NCBI GenBank assembly: GCA_030627265.1
Contig: DAOUSK010000003.1
Coordinates: 1-46,835 of the forward strand
Length of the DNA: 46,835 bases
Source: Methylococcaceae bacterium
GTDB taxonomy: Bacteria; Pseudomonadota; Gammaproteobacteria; Methylococcales; Methylomonadaceae
Reading direction: 5' to 3'
Under the pieces are notes generated by a model. It saw only the letters and a program-made list of their open reading frames with translations, did not search any database and had not been told where the DNA came from. Position 1 is the stretch's first letter. Every line of letters starts with the position of its first letter. Below, piece by piece: positions 33,551 to 41,822 of this stretch. The translations under genes were made by a program, and so were the position numbers.

Positions 33551-34825
33551 CTATTTTAAACGGACAACGCCCATAATTTTAAGCATCATTCTTTCATAAA
33601 ATGGCTCACTAATGCCCTTTCGAATTTTGCGCATAAAGTACTTTTCAAAACCAATTTTAGCCCAATGCACCCAACGCCCTTGTGCCGCCCAAGTAGTATT
33701 ACGCGGTGGAATCTGAGGAACCGCCATAAATGCAATTCCAGTATCACCCATATCAGCAAGGCATAAAGCACTTAAACTAGGCACCTCGGTTGGCTCTTTT
33801 CCTGCTAGCTCAGCCGCTATATTATGTGCTGTCGCTGTTACCATAGACTCAATCATATAACCTGTTTTAGGCGTACCAACGGGTACCGGTGTTTTTTCTA
33901 CAGGCGGTAATGCAACACAAACCCCAACTGAATAAATATTTTTAAACGTAGGGTTCCTCTGATGCTTATCAACAAGAATAAAGCCACGCGGGTTGATTAA
34001 GCCCTTCGCTTTTGTATGTCGTACTGCATCAATACCTGTAAAGGCAGGTAACATCATTGAATGTTTGAAAGATAATTCATGTTTTTTCTTATCAACCCCC
34101 TCTTCATCGACTTCAGTGACATACATCATGCCTTCTTCAATTTTATCAACTTTAGCATTAGTAACCCATTTGATAGTTTTATCGCGCAAGGCACTTTCTA
34201 ACAAACCTTTGGTATCTCCTACCCCACCTAACCCTAGATGCCCCACATAAGGCTCTGAAGTCACTAAAGTCATGGGAACTTGGTCACGAATTTTACGTTT
34301 TCTAAGTTCTGTTTCTAATATCATTAGATATTCATACGCTGGACCAAAACAAGATGCCCCTTGAACAGCACCAACAATTATCGGACCTGGGGTTGCCATG
34401 AATTTTTCCCAGTCTTGTGCAGCCATTGCAGCGTGATCAACATGACAAACTGAAGAGGTATAGCCGTCAGGACCCAACCCTTCAACTTCATCAAAAGCTA
34501 ATCGCGGGCCGGTTGCAATAATCAAATAATCATATTCAACTTCTGAATCGTCAGCTAATTGAATTTTGTTATTTTCAGGATCAACTTTTGTTGCTGCTTT
34601 TTGAATAAAAGTAATTCCTTTTTTCTTAAAAATAGGAGCAAGTTCAATTTTTAATTCCTCTGGTGTTCGCCATTTTGGTGGAACCCACGGGTTAGACGGA
34701 ACAAAATGAAAAGTGGGTGAATCAGAAATAACAAGCACCTCATGCTCGCTACCAACCGTTTCTTTCATTTCATAAGCCATTGGCACACCGCCAATTCCTG
34801 CACCTAAAACAACAATCTTAGCCAT
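33551..34825 (-). CDS. sqr: Sulfide:quinone oxidoreductase (SQR-type flavoprotein)
   Basis: A 424-residue FAD enzyme that would oxidise sulfide and pass electrons to the quinone pool from the inner face of the membrane. The FAD motif is [16 protein letters not shown] (about 5-20). Cysteines at about 127 (SSVCHVD), 159 ([11 protein letters not shown]) and 355 (SALCLADMG) match the positions of the three catalytic cysteines of classical SQR (about 127, 159, 353). The second dinucleotide region is [14 protein letters not shown], and the end [15 protein letters not shown] is amphipathic, as in membrane-bound SQR. The ATG at 34825 follows GGAG by 6 bp; earlier in-frame starts have no spacing. It is cotranscribed with DUF2892. 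Confidence 0.86.
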   Translation of the reverse strand: MAKIVVLGAGIGGVPMAYEMKETVGSEHEVLVISDSPTFHFVPSNPWVPPKWRTPEELKIELAPIFKKKGITFIQKAATKVDPENNKIQLADDSEVEYDYLIIATGPRLAFDEVEGLGPDGYTSSVCHVDHAAMAAQDWEKFMATPGPIIVGAVQGASCFGPAYEYLMILETELRKRKIRDQVPMTLVTSEPYVGHLGLGGVGDTKGLLESALRDKTIKWVTNAKVDKIEEGMMYVTEVDEEGVDKKKHELSFKHSMMLPAFTGIDAVRHTKAKGLINPRGFILVDKHQRNPTFKNIYSVGVCVALPPVEKTPVPVGTPKTGYMIESMVTATAHNIAAELAGKEPTEVPSLSALCLADMGDTGIAFMAVPQIPPRNTTWAAQGRWVHWAKIGFEKYFMRKIRKGISEPFYERMMLKIMGVVRLK

Positions 34826-34924
34826 TTCCATCTCCACATTAGTTATTATTTTTATTATCGTTATCTATAACTCACATTGCATTGCATAAATTGAAGAATT
34901 AAATATAACTTGCTTTTATATTAG

Positions 34925-34962
34925 CATTCTCTAAAATAGCTATCAAGTTATTTTAGAGAATG
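34925..34962. promoter_or_regulatory. 14-bp perfect inverted repeat in the sqr/RND divergent region
   Basis: CATTCTCTAAAATA (34925-34938) and TATTTTAGAGAATG (34949-34962) are perfect inverse complements around a 10-nt spacer. The element lies 100 bp from the sqr start and 82 bp from the RND start, so it could be an operator controlling both, or a hairpin in one 5' leader. No terminator function makes sense between two divergent genes. Confidence 0.6.
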
Positions 34963-35043
34963 TTTTAAACCCTACGTCTTTAACTTACATGTTGAATAAT
35001 ACCACCTTAATAATTCGCTTTTACCATTAATACTGAGATATTT

Positions 35044-37734
35044 ATGAGCAAACATACCAACGATACGGAAACCGTTAACCCCATTATTTTATTTTCGATT
35101 AATCATCCTAAATTTATTACTCGACTAATGACGGTGATTACATTAACCCTCATTACTATCGCTGCTTTACCTAATTTTTTCCCTGAACAGCTACCCTTTT
35201 TAAACACCTTGCAGGTCGATACCGATCCTGAAAACATGTTATCTGCGGATGAGGATGCGCGTGTTTATAATGCAAAAATGAAAAAGGAATTTTCATTGAG
35301 CGATATTGTTGTCGTTGGTATTACTAATGATTTTAATAATAATGGTGTATTTAACCCTAAAACATTAAATAATATTCACCAACTTACTCAATTTGCATTA
35401 GGTTTGCATTGGGCTGATGAAAAAACAGGAAAACAAGCTGGGGTCATCGGTATTGATTTATTATCTCCTTCGACGGTTGATAATATTGAACAAGGCGGCT
35501 TAGGTTCCGTTAATTTCAGCTGGTTAATGCCTAGTGCACCCAAAACTCAAGAGGAAGCTTTGAAGGTACGCGAGCGTGCTAAAAAAATCCCTTTCTTGGA
35601 TGGCACATTAATTAGTGATGACGGCCAAGCATTGGCGATTTATATTCCCATCACAGATAAACATTTAAGCTATGAAATTCGTGAGAAATTATTAGCGCGT
35701 ATTGCAGAGTTCGGTGAAATAGAAGAAGACTATTATATTACTGGCTTACCGGTTGCAGAAGATACCTTTGGTGTCGAAATGTTCAAACAAATGGCGATTT
35801 CTGCACCTATCGCTATGTTAGTGATCTTTTTAATGCTTTGGTGGTTTTTTAAACGCTTAATATTTGTTACCTCACCCATGATTTTAGCCATGGTTTGCGC
35901 CTTATCAACGATGGCCATTTTGATTATTACAGGTAATACTATTCATATTATGAGCTCGATGATCCCTATCTTCATCATGCCCATTGCTATTTTAGATGCC
36001 GTACATATCTTGTCTGACTTTTTTGACAAATATAATAAAATTCAAGATAAACGTAAAACTATCATTCATGTGATGAATGAATTATTTACACCGATGTTAA
36101 TCACAACATTAACCACCATTGCTGGTTTTGCATCACTCGCATTAACCCCTATCCCACCAGTACAAACTTTTGGGATTTTTATTGCTATCGGCGTATTTTT
36201 AGCATGGCTTTGGTCTATTACTTTTATCCCAGCTTTTATTGTTAGTATTCCTGATGAAAAATTAGCAGGGTTTATTACCGCTGATACTGGCACAAAAAGC
36301 GACCATAAAACATTGATGGGGCGCTTATTAGAGAAAGCAGGAAACTTTACCTATAACCATGCATTAATCGTTGTTTTAATTTCTATGAGTACCATTGGCA
36401 TTGCTGCTTATGGTATTAGTAAAATTAATGTTAATGATAACCCAATAAAATGGTTTAATGCAGACCACCCTATCCGCGTTGCTGACCGTGTACTTAATGA
36501 GCACTTTGGCGGTACCTATATGGCTTATTTAGCTTTAGAAGTTGATACAGAAAACGCAACTAATATTGATTTCAAACCCGCTATGCTTGAACGCCTAGCA
36601 ATGGCAGAAAACAATGCAATTGAATTGCAATTAACACATGCTAAAAATATATTTACTCAAGTCCAATCTAAAATTCAAAACCATATTGGCTCAGAACAAT
36701 TATTAGCAACAAATTTATTAGAGTTTCTTGATAAAGGCTTTGAAACTTCCGCTGATAATGAATTTGATACTTGGGATCAAGTACAGTTATTTATTGATAG
36801 CGAAAGTCAGCGTAAAGAAATTTTCAAACAACCTGATGCCTTACTTTACCTTGCCGATTTACAAAAATTTATTAATAACTTAGAAGTCGTTGGTAAATCA
36901 AATAGTCTTTCTGATGTCATTAAAACCGTACATCGTGAATTATTATTAGGCAAAGCCGAGGAGTTTAGAATTCCTGATTCATCAAATGCCGTTGCACAAA
37001 CTTTAATTACTTATCAAAATAGCCACAGGCCTCATGATTTATGGCACTTTGTCACCCCTGACTACCGTAAAACTAGCCTTTGGGTACAATTAACCAGTGG
37101 TGACAACCAAGATATGTCAGTTGTTGAGCAAGAGGTGGCTAACTACATTAGCTCTCACCCGATGCCACACAATTTAAAGGCAAAATGGTTCGGTTTAACG
37201 CATATTAATGTTGTTTGGCAAGAAAAAATGGTGACGGGCATGTTTGAGTCTTTCACAGGAAGCTTTATTGTTGTATTGATTATGATGATCTTATTATTTA
37301 GATCATTTTTCTGGGGACTTTTATCAATGATTCCTCTTACATTAACCGTTGGTTTGATTTATGGCTTTATCGGCTTAATTGGTAAGGATTATGATATGCC
37401 TGTTGCTGTGCTTAGCTCTTTAAGTATTGGTTTGGCCGTCGATTACGCCATTCATTTTTTGAGTCGAGCGCGTGAATACACCGCTCACCATGGCTCTTGG
37501 GAAAAAGCAATCGGACCATTATTTAGCGAACCAGCTATGGCTATTTCACGTAATGCTATTGTTGTTGGTGTTGGGTTTTTACCCTTATTAGCCGCTCCCT
37601 TAGTGCCTTACCAAACAGTTGGTTTCTTTATCGCATCTATCTTATTTTTAGCAGGTATCACATCCCTGTTATTATTACCGGCAATCATTAGTCTGATGCC
37701 TAATCTATTTTTTAGAAACCTAAAAAACAATTAA
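35044..37734 (+). CDS. RND/MMPL-family exporter
   Basis: An 896-residue inner-membrane transporter of the RND superfamily (sterol-sensing-domain, MMPL-like branch), with the expected two halves. Helix 1 is near residues 20-40, then a large periplasmic loop (DTDPENMLSADEDARVYNAK). Helices 2-6 lie about 240-410 and include MIPIFIMPIAILDAVHILSDF. The second half has a loop, then helices 8-12 from about 735 with SLSIGLAVDYAIHFLSRARE. The acidic residues in these helices (D-H in DAVHIL, D-Y-A in AVDYAIH) are the proton-relay type. Such proteins export lipids or hydrophobic compounds; no periplasmic adaptor is encoded, but a LolA-like protein and a barrel follow, which suggests lipid transfer. Confidence 0.9.
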   Translation: MSKHTNDTETVNPIILFSINHPKFITRLMTVITLTLITIAALPNFFPEQLPFLNTLQVDTDPENMLSADEDARVYNAKMKKEFSLSDIVVVGITNDFNNNGVFNPKTLNNIHQLTQFALGLHWADEKTGKQAGVIGIDLLSPSTVDNIEQGGLGSVNFSWLMPSAPKTQEEALKVRERAKKIPFLDGTLISDDGQALAIYIPITDKHLSYEIREKLLARIAEFGEIEEDYYITGLPVAEDTFGVEMFKQMAISAPIAMLVIFLMLWWFFKRLIFVTSPMILAMVCALSTMAILIITGNTIHIMSSMIPIFIMPIAILDAVHILSDFFDKYNKIQDKRKTIIHVMNELFTPMLITTLTTIAGFASLALTPIPPVQTFGIFIAIGVFLAWLWSITFIPAFIVSIPDEKLAGFITADTGTKSDHKTLMGRLLEKAGNFTYNHALIVVLISMSTIGIAAYGISKINVNDNPIKWFNADHPIRVADRVLNEHFGGTYMAYLALEVDTENATNIDFKPAMLERLAMAENNAIELQLTHAKNIFTQVQSKIQNHIGSEQLLATNLLEFLDKGFETSADNEFDTWDQVQLFIDSESQRKEIFKQPDALLYLADLQKFINNLEVVGKSNSLSDVIKTVHRELLLGKAEEFRIPDSSNAVAQTLITYQNSHRPHDLWHFVTPDYRKTSLWVQLTSGDNQDMSVVEQEVANYISSHPMPHNLKAKWFGLTHINVVWQEKMVTGMFESFTGSFIVVLIMMILLFRSFFWGLLSMIPLTLTVGLIYGFIGLIGKDYDMPVAVLSSLSIGLAVDYAIHFLSRAREYTAHHGSWEKAIGPLFSEPAMAISRNAIVVGVGFLPLLAAPLVPYQTVGFFIASILFLAGITSLLLLPAIISLMPNLFFRNLKNN

Positions 37735-37743
37735 CATAGCTGG

Positions 37744-37774
37744 TATGGTTCACTTTTTTACAAAGTGAACCATA
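37744..37774. promoter_or_regulatory. Intercistronic hairpin between the RND and LolA-like genes
   Basis: TATGGTTCACTTT (37744-37756) and AAAGTGAACCATA (37762-37774) form a perfect 13-bp stem around TTTAC. No T-run follows, so it is not a standard terminator. It begins 9 bp after the RND stop and ends 30 bp before the next ATG; it could stabilise RNA ends or tune expression between the genes. Confidence 0.7.
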
Positions 37775-37804
37775 CAATCACCAAATGACTACGGAGAATT
37801 TAGT

Positions 37805-38617
37805 ATGAATTTAAAACACATAATTTTAGCGTTAAGCTGTTCCCTTAGCAGTTACGCAGCATTAGCAGCACCTACTGTTGATGAAATTATTCATAAAACT
37901 AACTACACAAGCTATTACAAAGGCCAAGATGGTAAAGCAAAAGTAAAAATGACCATTACTGATGCGCAAAACCGCATACGGTCTCGTGAATTTGTTATTT
38001 TACGTAAAGATGTACCAACAACAGATGACTTGACTAACCACGCCTACCAAGGCGACCAAAAAATGTATGTTTACTTTACGCGCCCAGCGGATGTTAACAA
38101 AATGGTCTTTATGGTTTTAAAGCATATCCAATCTGATGATGATCGCTGGTTATACTTACCTGCCTTAGATTTAGTGAAACGTATTGCCGCATCTGATCAG
38201 CGCACTAGCTTTGTCGGCTCTGATTTTTTATATGAAGATGTTTCTGGTCGTAGTTTAGCGGCAGATAAACATGTTTTAATTAGTGAAGATGCTAACTATT
38301 ATGTTGTTGAAAATACACCCATTGATGCAGACTCTGTTGAGTTTTCTAAATATGTTATGTACATACACAAAACAACATTTTTGCCGATTCAAACAGAATA
38401 TTTTGATAAGCAAGGCGCTAAATATAAAGTTTATACTGCACTTAATGTAGAAAACATTCAAGGCCATCAAACCATTACAAAATCAGAAGCTAAAAACCTT
38501 CAAACCGGTGGCAGCACTATCTTAGAATATACATCAGTTGCTTATGATACAGGCTTCCCTGATGAAATTTTTTCTGAACGTTTTTTACGTAAAGCACCAA
38601 GAAAATATTTACGTTAA
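37805..38617 (+). CDS. LolA-like outer-membrane lipoprotein-sorting protein
   Basis: A 270-residue periplasmic protein of the COG2834 type. It has a signal peptide (MNLKHIILALSCSLSSYAALA with cleavage near AAP) and a half-barrel fold like LolA/LolB: KVKMTITDAQNRIRSREFVI, MYVYFTRPADVNKMVFMVLK and DRWLYLPALDLVKRIAAS, then GSDFLYEDVSGR, a highly conserved family stretch. Genes of this family regularly stand beside RND/MMPL exporters and are thought to carry lipids or lipoproteins across the periplasm. GGAG lies 8 bp before the ATG. It is not the canonical LolA, which is shorter (about 200 residues). Confidence 0.88.
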   Translation: MNLKHIILALSCSLSSYAALAAPTVDEIIHKTNYTSYYKGQDGKAKVKMTITDAQNRIRSREFVILRKDVPTTDDLTNHAYQGDQKMYVYFTRPADVNKMVFMVLKHIQSDDDRWLYLPALDLVKRIAASDQRTSFVGSDFLYEDVSGRSLAADKHVLISEDANYYVVENTPIDADSVEFSKYVMYIHKTTFLPIQTEYFDKQGAKYKVYTALNVENIQGHQTITKSEAKNLQTGGSTILEYTSVAYDTGFPDEIFSERFLRKAPRKYLR

Positions 38618-38625
38618 TATACCTT

Positions 38626-38664
38626 ATGCGTAGGATGGGTAGAGCGCCTTTTGCGAAACCCATC
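38626..38664 (-). repeat. Dispersed palindromic repeat, copy B
   Basis: GATGGGT (38634-38640) and ACCCATC (38658-38664) frame an inner GCGC/GCG pair, forming a hairpin; GCGTAGG lies just outside. The reverse complement matches copy A at 12109-12150, including the GCATAA flank. It sits 9-47 bp after the LolA-like stop, inside the RND operon, and could affect expression of the barrel gene. Confidence 0.75.
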
Positions 38665-38745
38665 ATTTTACCTAGGGTTGGCGGAGATTGATTTTTCCCC
38701 TAAATATCAGCTGCCTTTTTTCATCGCCTTTACCGAAATTATCTC

Positions 38746-40212
38746 ATGCGAATTTTTTCACTCTTATCTACCTCATTACTTCTCCTCAGTTGCGCAAATG
38801 CTTTTGCTGCCCCGCCTCTACCCACAGGACTTGCACCAAAAACTAATGCACCTGCTTTGCCAGCTGGACTAACAACTAGCCCTACTTTACCTGCAGGCTT
38901 AAACAGTAGCAGCCCCTCATTGCCTACCGGTCTAGGTTCAGCACCACAACTTCCAAGCGGACTAGAGTTAACAGCAACACAACAAGTCGAAATAGTTCCC
39001 GAGGACAGCGAACCTTTTATTAATATCAATGGTTTTTTTGATATGCGTGGCGGCATACGCACACAAGATGACCCGTATGAAAATCAAATGTCTTTAGGCG
39101 AAATTCGCTTACAGCTTGCATTACAAAAAGATATTGGCATGTTTTCATTCAACCTAGTCACTGATTTCCTTTACGATGCAAATGTTGATTCTTATGACAT
39201 CGCCCTCGATAAAGGTAAGGGCTGGATTGATTTACGCGAAGCCAGTGTTGCCTTTAGTCCATTGGATTCATTAGATATAAAAATAGGTCGGCAAATCTTA
39301 ACCTGGGGAACGGGAGATTTAATCTTTATTAATGACCTTTTTCCCAAAGATTGGCAGGCATTTTTTACCGGTCGTGACTTAAAATACCTAAAAGCACCAT
39401 CAGATTCCGTTAAATCGTCTTTTTTTAGCAAGTATGTTAATGTGGATTTTGTTTTTACCCCATGGTTTGATCAAGACCGTAGCATTTCAGGTGAAAAAAT
39501 ATCCTATTACAACCCTATGCAAGGATCATTAGCTGGACAAAATGCCATTATTGATGCTGAAACACCTTATTCTGAAGAATATGCACTACGACTTTATCAG
39601 AATTTTGGCGTTAATGAAGTGGCCTTGTATGGGTATCATGGCTTCTGGAAAAGCCCTTTTGGTTTTAACCAAGATACAGGCAGAGCCCGCTACCCAAAGA
39701 TGCGTTCAATTGGTGCAAGTATCCGTCGCCCATTAGGTAAAGGAATCGTTAATTTTGAAGCGGGATACAATGATTCATTTGAAAGTAATAGCAGCACAGA
39801 CCCTTTTATACCTAATAGCGAATCACGATTCCTTATTGGTTATGAACAAGAAATTGTTAAAAACTTTTCTATTGGGTTGCAATATTATATTGAATGGTTA
39901 CATGACTACGATCAATACGTAAGCAGTAACCAACAAATAGGTTCACCCTCCTACCGCAAAGAAGTCAGGCATTTATTAACCAACCGCCTTACTTTAATGA
40001 CTCATCAACAAAATGTGACTTGGTCATTATTCACCTTCTTTTCACCCTCGGATTTAGATGCTTATTTCAGACCTAATATAAACTATAAAGTCACCGATGC
40101 ATGGCAAGTAGAAGCGGGCGCTAATTTCTTTGTAGGAAAAAATGATTATTCATTCTTCGGGCAGTTTGCATTGAATAATAATGTCTATGGCTCTGTCCGT
40201 TATAGTTTTTAA
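38746..40212 (+). CDS. Outer-membrane beta-barrel protein with LPxGL repeats (DUF1302-like)
   Basis: A 488-residue protein. A signal peptide (MRIFSLLSTSLLLLSCANAFA) is followed by five copies of LP[ATS]GL at about residues 25-72, each 9-12 residues apart. The remainder has the alternating, aromatic-rich beta pattern of an outer-membrane barrel: FININGFFDMRGGIR, SLGEIRLQLALQKDIGMF, LDIKIGRQILTWGTGDLIFI (a DUF1302-like signature), ending NNNVYGSVRYSF with the C-terminal Phe usual for Bam-assembled porins. With the RND pump and LolA-like protein it could form a trans-envelope export route. The sequence LLSC near the signal end also fits a lipobox, but a barrel is more likely. Confidence 0.82.
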   Translation: MRIFSLLSTSLLLLSCANAFAAPPLPTGLAPKTNAPALPAGLTTSPTLPAGLNSSSPSLPTGLGSAPQLPSGLELTATQQVEIVPEDSEPFININGFFDMRGGIRTQDDPYENQMSLGEIRLQLALQKDIGMFSFNLVTDFLYDANVDSYDIALDKGKGWIDLREASVAFSPLDSLDIKIGRQILTWGTGDLIFINDLFPKDWQAFFTGRDLKYLKAPSDSVKSSFFSKYVNVDFVFTPWFDQDRSISGEKISYYNPMQGSLAGQNAIIDAETPYSEEYALRLYQNFGVNEVALYGYHGFWKSPFGFNQDTGRARYPKMRSIGASIRRPLGKGIVNFEAGYNDSFESNSSTDPFIPNSESRFLIGYEQEIVKNFSIGLQYYIEWLHDYDQYVSSNQQIGSPSYRKEVRHLLTNRLTLMTHQQNVTWSLFTFFSPSDLDAYFRPNINYKVTDAWQVEAGANFFVGKNDYSFFGQFALNNNVYGSVRYSF

Positions 40213-40220
40213 AACTACTT

Positions 40221-40852
40221 ATGAAAATTCAGCCGCCACTTGAGTTTTTATTACAGCAAGATTCTGTCACAAAAATTAAAGCCCCACAAAAACGACTATT
40301 TGCCAGTCAGGTGACAGCTGTCAAAATTTAATTATTATCCAAACTGGCCTAGTCAGAGTTTCTCATATTGCCCCAGATGGTCGCAGCATTACCTTGTATC
40401 ATATTGGAGCAAATGAAAGCTGTATATTGACTGCGTCTTGTATTATTAATCACACGGCATTTCCAGCTATTGCTGAAACGGAAACAGACGTCACTGGGTA
40501 TGCTATCCCTGCCCAAAAAGTTCAACAATGGATGCAATCAGAAATACAATGGCAGCAATACTTATTTTCCCTGCTATCTCAACGCATGGCCTCACTCATT
40601 AACTTGGTTAACTCTCTTGCGTTTAAGCAGCTTGATAAGCGCTTAGCAACATGGCTACTGCAACAATCAAAATTAGAAAATACGCTAACACTAAAAACCA
40701 CCCACCAATTTATTGCTGGTGAACTCGCGAGTTCTCGTGAAGTCATCAGTCGCTTGCTCAAAGACTTGGAGCATCAACAGATTATTACCTTAAGCCGCGG
40801 TTATATTCAGATACATAACCCATCTCACTTAAGTATCTATTCCGAAAAATAA
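40221..40852 (+). pseudogene. Crp/Fnr-family regulator broken by a one-base frameshift
   Basis: A cAMP-receptor-type regulator split between two frames. The first frame starts at the ATG at 40221 (MKIQPPLEFLLQQDS) and reaches KRLFASQ before ending at TAA 40329-40331. The second frame, open from about 40280, carries the expected continuation from GDSCQNLIIIQTGLVRVSH at 40310 to TAA at 40852. Joining them with one base added near 40305-40309 gives a normal protein of about 210 residues: cyclic-nucleotide-binding fold (GRSITLYHIGANESCILTAS), dimer helix and a Crp helix-turn-helix (QFIAGELASSREVISRLLKDL). Cysteines are notable (DSC, ESC, ASC). It starts 8 bp after the barrel stop. It may be a true pseudogene, a sequencing error or a recoded gene; an ATG at 40394 could start only a truncated form. 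Confidence 0.8.
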
Positions 40853-40940
40853 CGACTACTTATATGTGACTTACCTTACATACCTAACCTATCAATCCCT
40901 TTAGACTACAAACTCATTATTATTAACTAAGGAGATTTAT

Positions 40941-41123
40941 ATGCAAAATGTAGGTGGAATCGATCGAATTATCAGAATTATTGTTGGACTTGCTGTTATT
41001 GCTTGGGGTGTTTATGCAGAGAACTGGCTAGGCGCTATTGGCCTTGTACCTTTATTAACTGGCACGATTCGCTGGTGTCCTGCTTATCTTCCTTTCGGGT
41101 TTAAAACTTGTAACAAAGATTAA
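40941..41123 (+). CDS. DUF2892 small membrane protein, copy 2
   Basis: A 60-residue protein with the standard DUF2892 pattern: NVGGIDRIIRIIVGLAVIAWG, then LGAIGLVPLLTGTIRWCPAYLP, with the conserved CPAY and a last Cys in FKTCNKD. Two helices are predicted. AAGGAG lies 8 bp before the ATG. It follows the Crp-family gene by 88 bp and mirrors the copy at 33339-33542 in the neighbouring sqr unit. Confidence 0.92.
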   Translation: MQNVGGIDRIIRIIVGLAVIAWGVYAENWLGAIGLVPLLTGTIRWCPAYLPFGFKTCNKD

Positions 41124-41197
41124 CAAAAGCACAGTTACTGCACAGGCAAAAGTCGCCACCTAACAAGTAACTTTCTAAAATAAATAGAATATTAAAA

Positions 41198-41227
41198 TCA
41201 GGATTAAGCAGTATTGCTTAACCCTGA
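41198..41227 (-). terminator. Terminator hairpin between DUF2892 and the TRL-like gene
   Basis: TCAGGATTAAGC pairs with GCTTAACCCTGA (one mismatch) around AGTATT. On the minus strand the stem is followed by TTTT and an AT-rich tail, so it fits termination of the TRL-like gene, whose stop is 22 bp away. On the plus strand no T-run follows. Confidence 0.6.
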
Positions 41228-41249
41228 CCTAGTACTAAAAACAACTAAA

Positions 41250-41564
41250 TTATTTACCGTGTACAGTAACTTTGTAGTTATTAACAATACCCAGAATAGT
41301 ATCGTAATGCCAATCAACACTTGTCACAGTGGTAATATTACCATTCTTTTTAGCCGCCTCAATGCTACAGTCACCTTTAGCAATCATGCTCAAGTAGCTT
41401 ATACAACTTGCTTCACCAGTTTTCGTACCCACGCTATTTACCGATGTTACAGCAATAGGTAGGTTAACATCAGTTATGATTGCTCCCACAGGAAGCGTTG
41501 ATCCACAGCCTGTTAATACCATCACTGCACCAGCAATACTTGCTACTTTGAATTTATTCTTCAT
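41250..41564 (-). CDS. TRL-like family lipoprotein
   Basis: A 104-residue exported lipoprotein. The signal sequence ends in a lipobox (MVLTGCGS), and the body has the TRL-domain pattern TKTGEASCISYLSMIAKGDCSIEAAKKNG followed in pieces by ITTVTSVDWHYDTILGIVNNY. TRL-like proteins are small envelope proteins of unknown role, first noted next to tRNA loci. A strong AAGGA site precedes the ATG. It appears monocistronic, ending at the hairpin at 41198-41227. Confidence 0.85.
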   Translation of the reverse strand: MKNKFKVASIAGAVMVLTGCGSTLPVGAIITDVNLPIAVTSVNSVGTKTGEASCISYLSMIAKGDCSIEAAKKNGNITTVTSVDWHYDTILGIVNNYKVTVHGK

Positions 41565-41639
41565 TCTACATCCTTTTCTTTATAAATAATGGAATTGACA
41601 TTATAGACTAGCTCTCGCCATGATGCTTATAAATTATAA

Positions 41640-41822
41640 CTATAAGAACCGGTAAGCCACCGCTAAAAAAATCAGCTGAATAAAATTTAATAGCCAAAAA
41701 TAAAGCACAAAAAGCGCCCACTTTACCTGAGTTGCTTTTTCATTATCTTTATACTTAATAAGCACCCAACTACCTAAAATAGCCACGGTTAGCATGACAA
41801 CAGCAAATACCCCATAATTCAT
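41640..41822 (-). CDS. Small two-helix membrane protein, unknown
   Basis: A 60-residue protein with two hydrophobic segments (VFAVVMLTVAILGSWVLI and WALFVLYFWLLNFIQLIFLAV) and a charged loop KYKDNEKATQVK between them. I do not recognise the family. The ATG overlaps the ftsK stop (TAATG), so it is probably translated with ftsK. In many gammaproteobacteria lolA occupies this place after ftsK; here it does not. Confidence 0.6.
   Translation of the reverse strand: MNYGVFAVVMLTVAILGSWVLIKYKDNEKATQVKWALFVLYFWLLNFIQLIFLAVAYRFL

Noticed and set aside
34863-34924. Classical FNR/CRP box (TTGA-N6-TCAA) before sqr or the RND gene
   Set aside because: Only half-sites are present; no symmetric match to the consensus was found.
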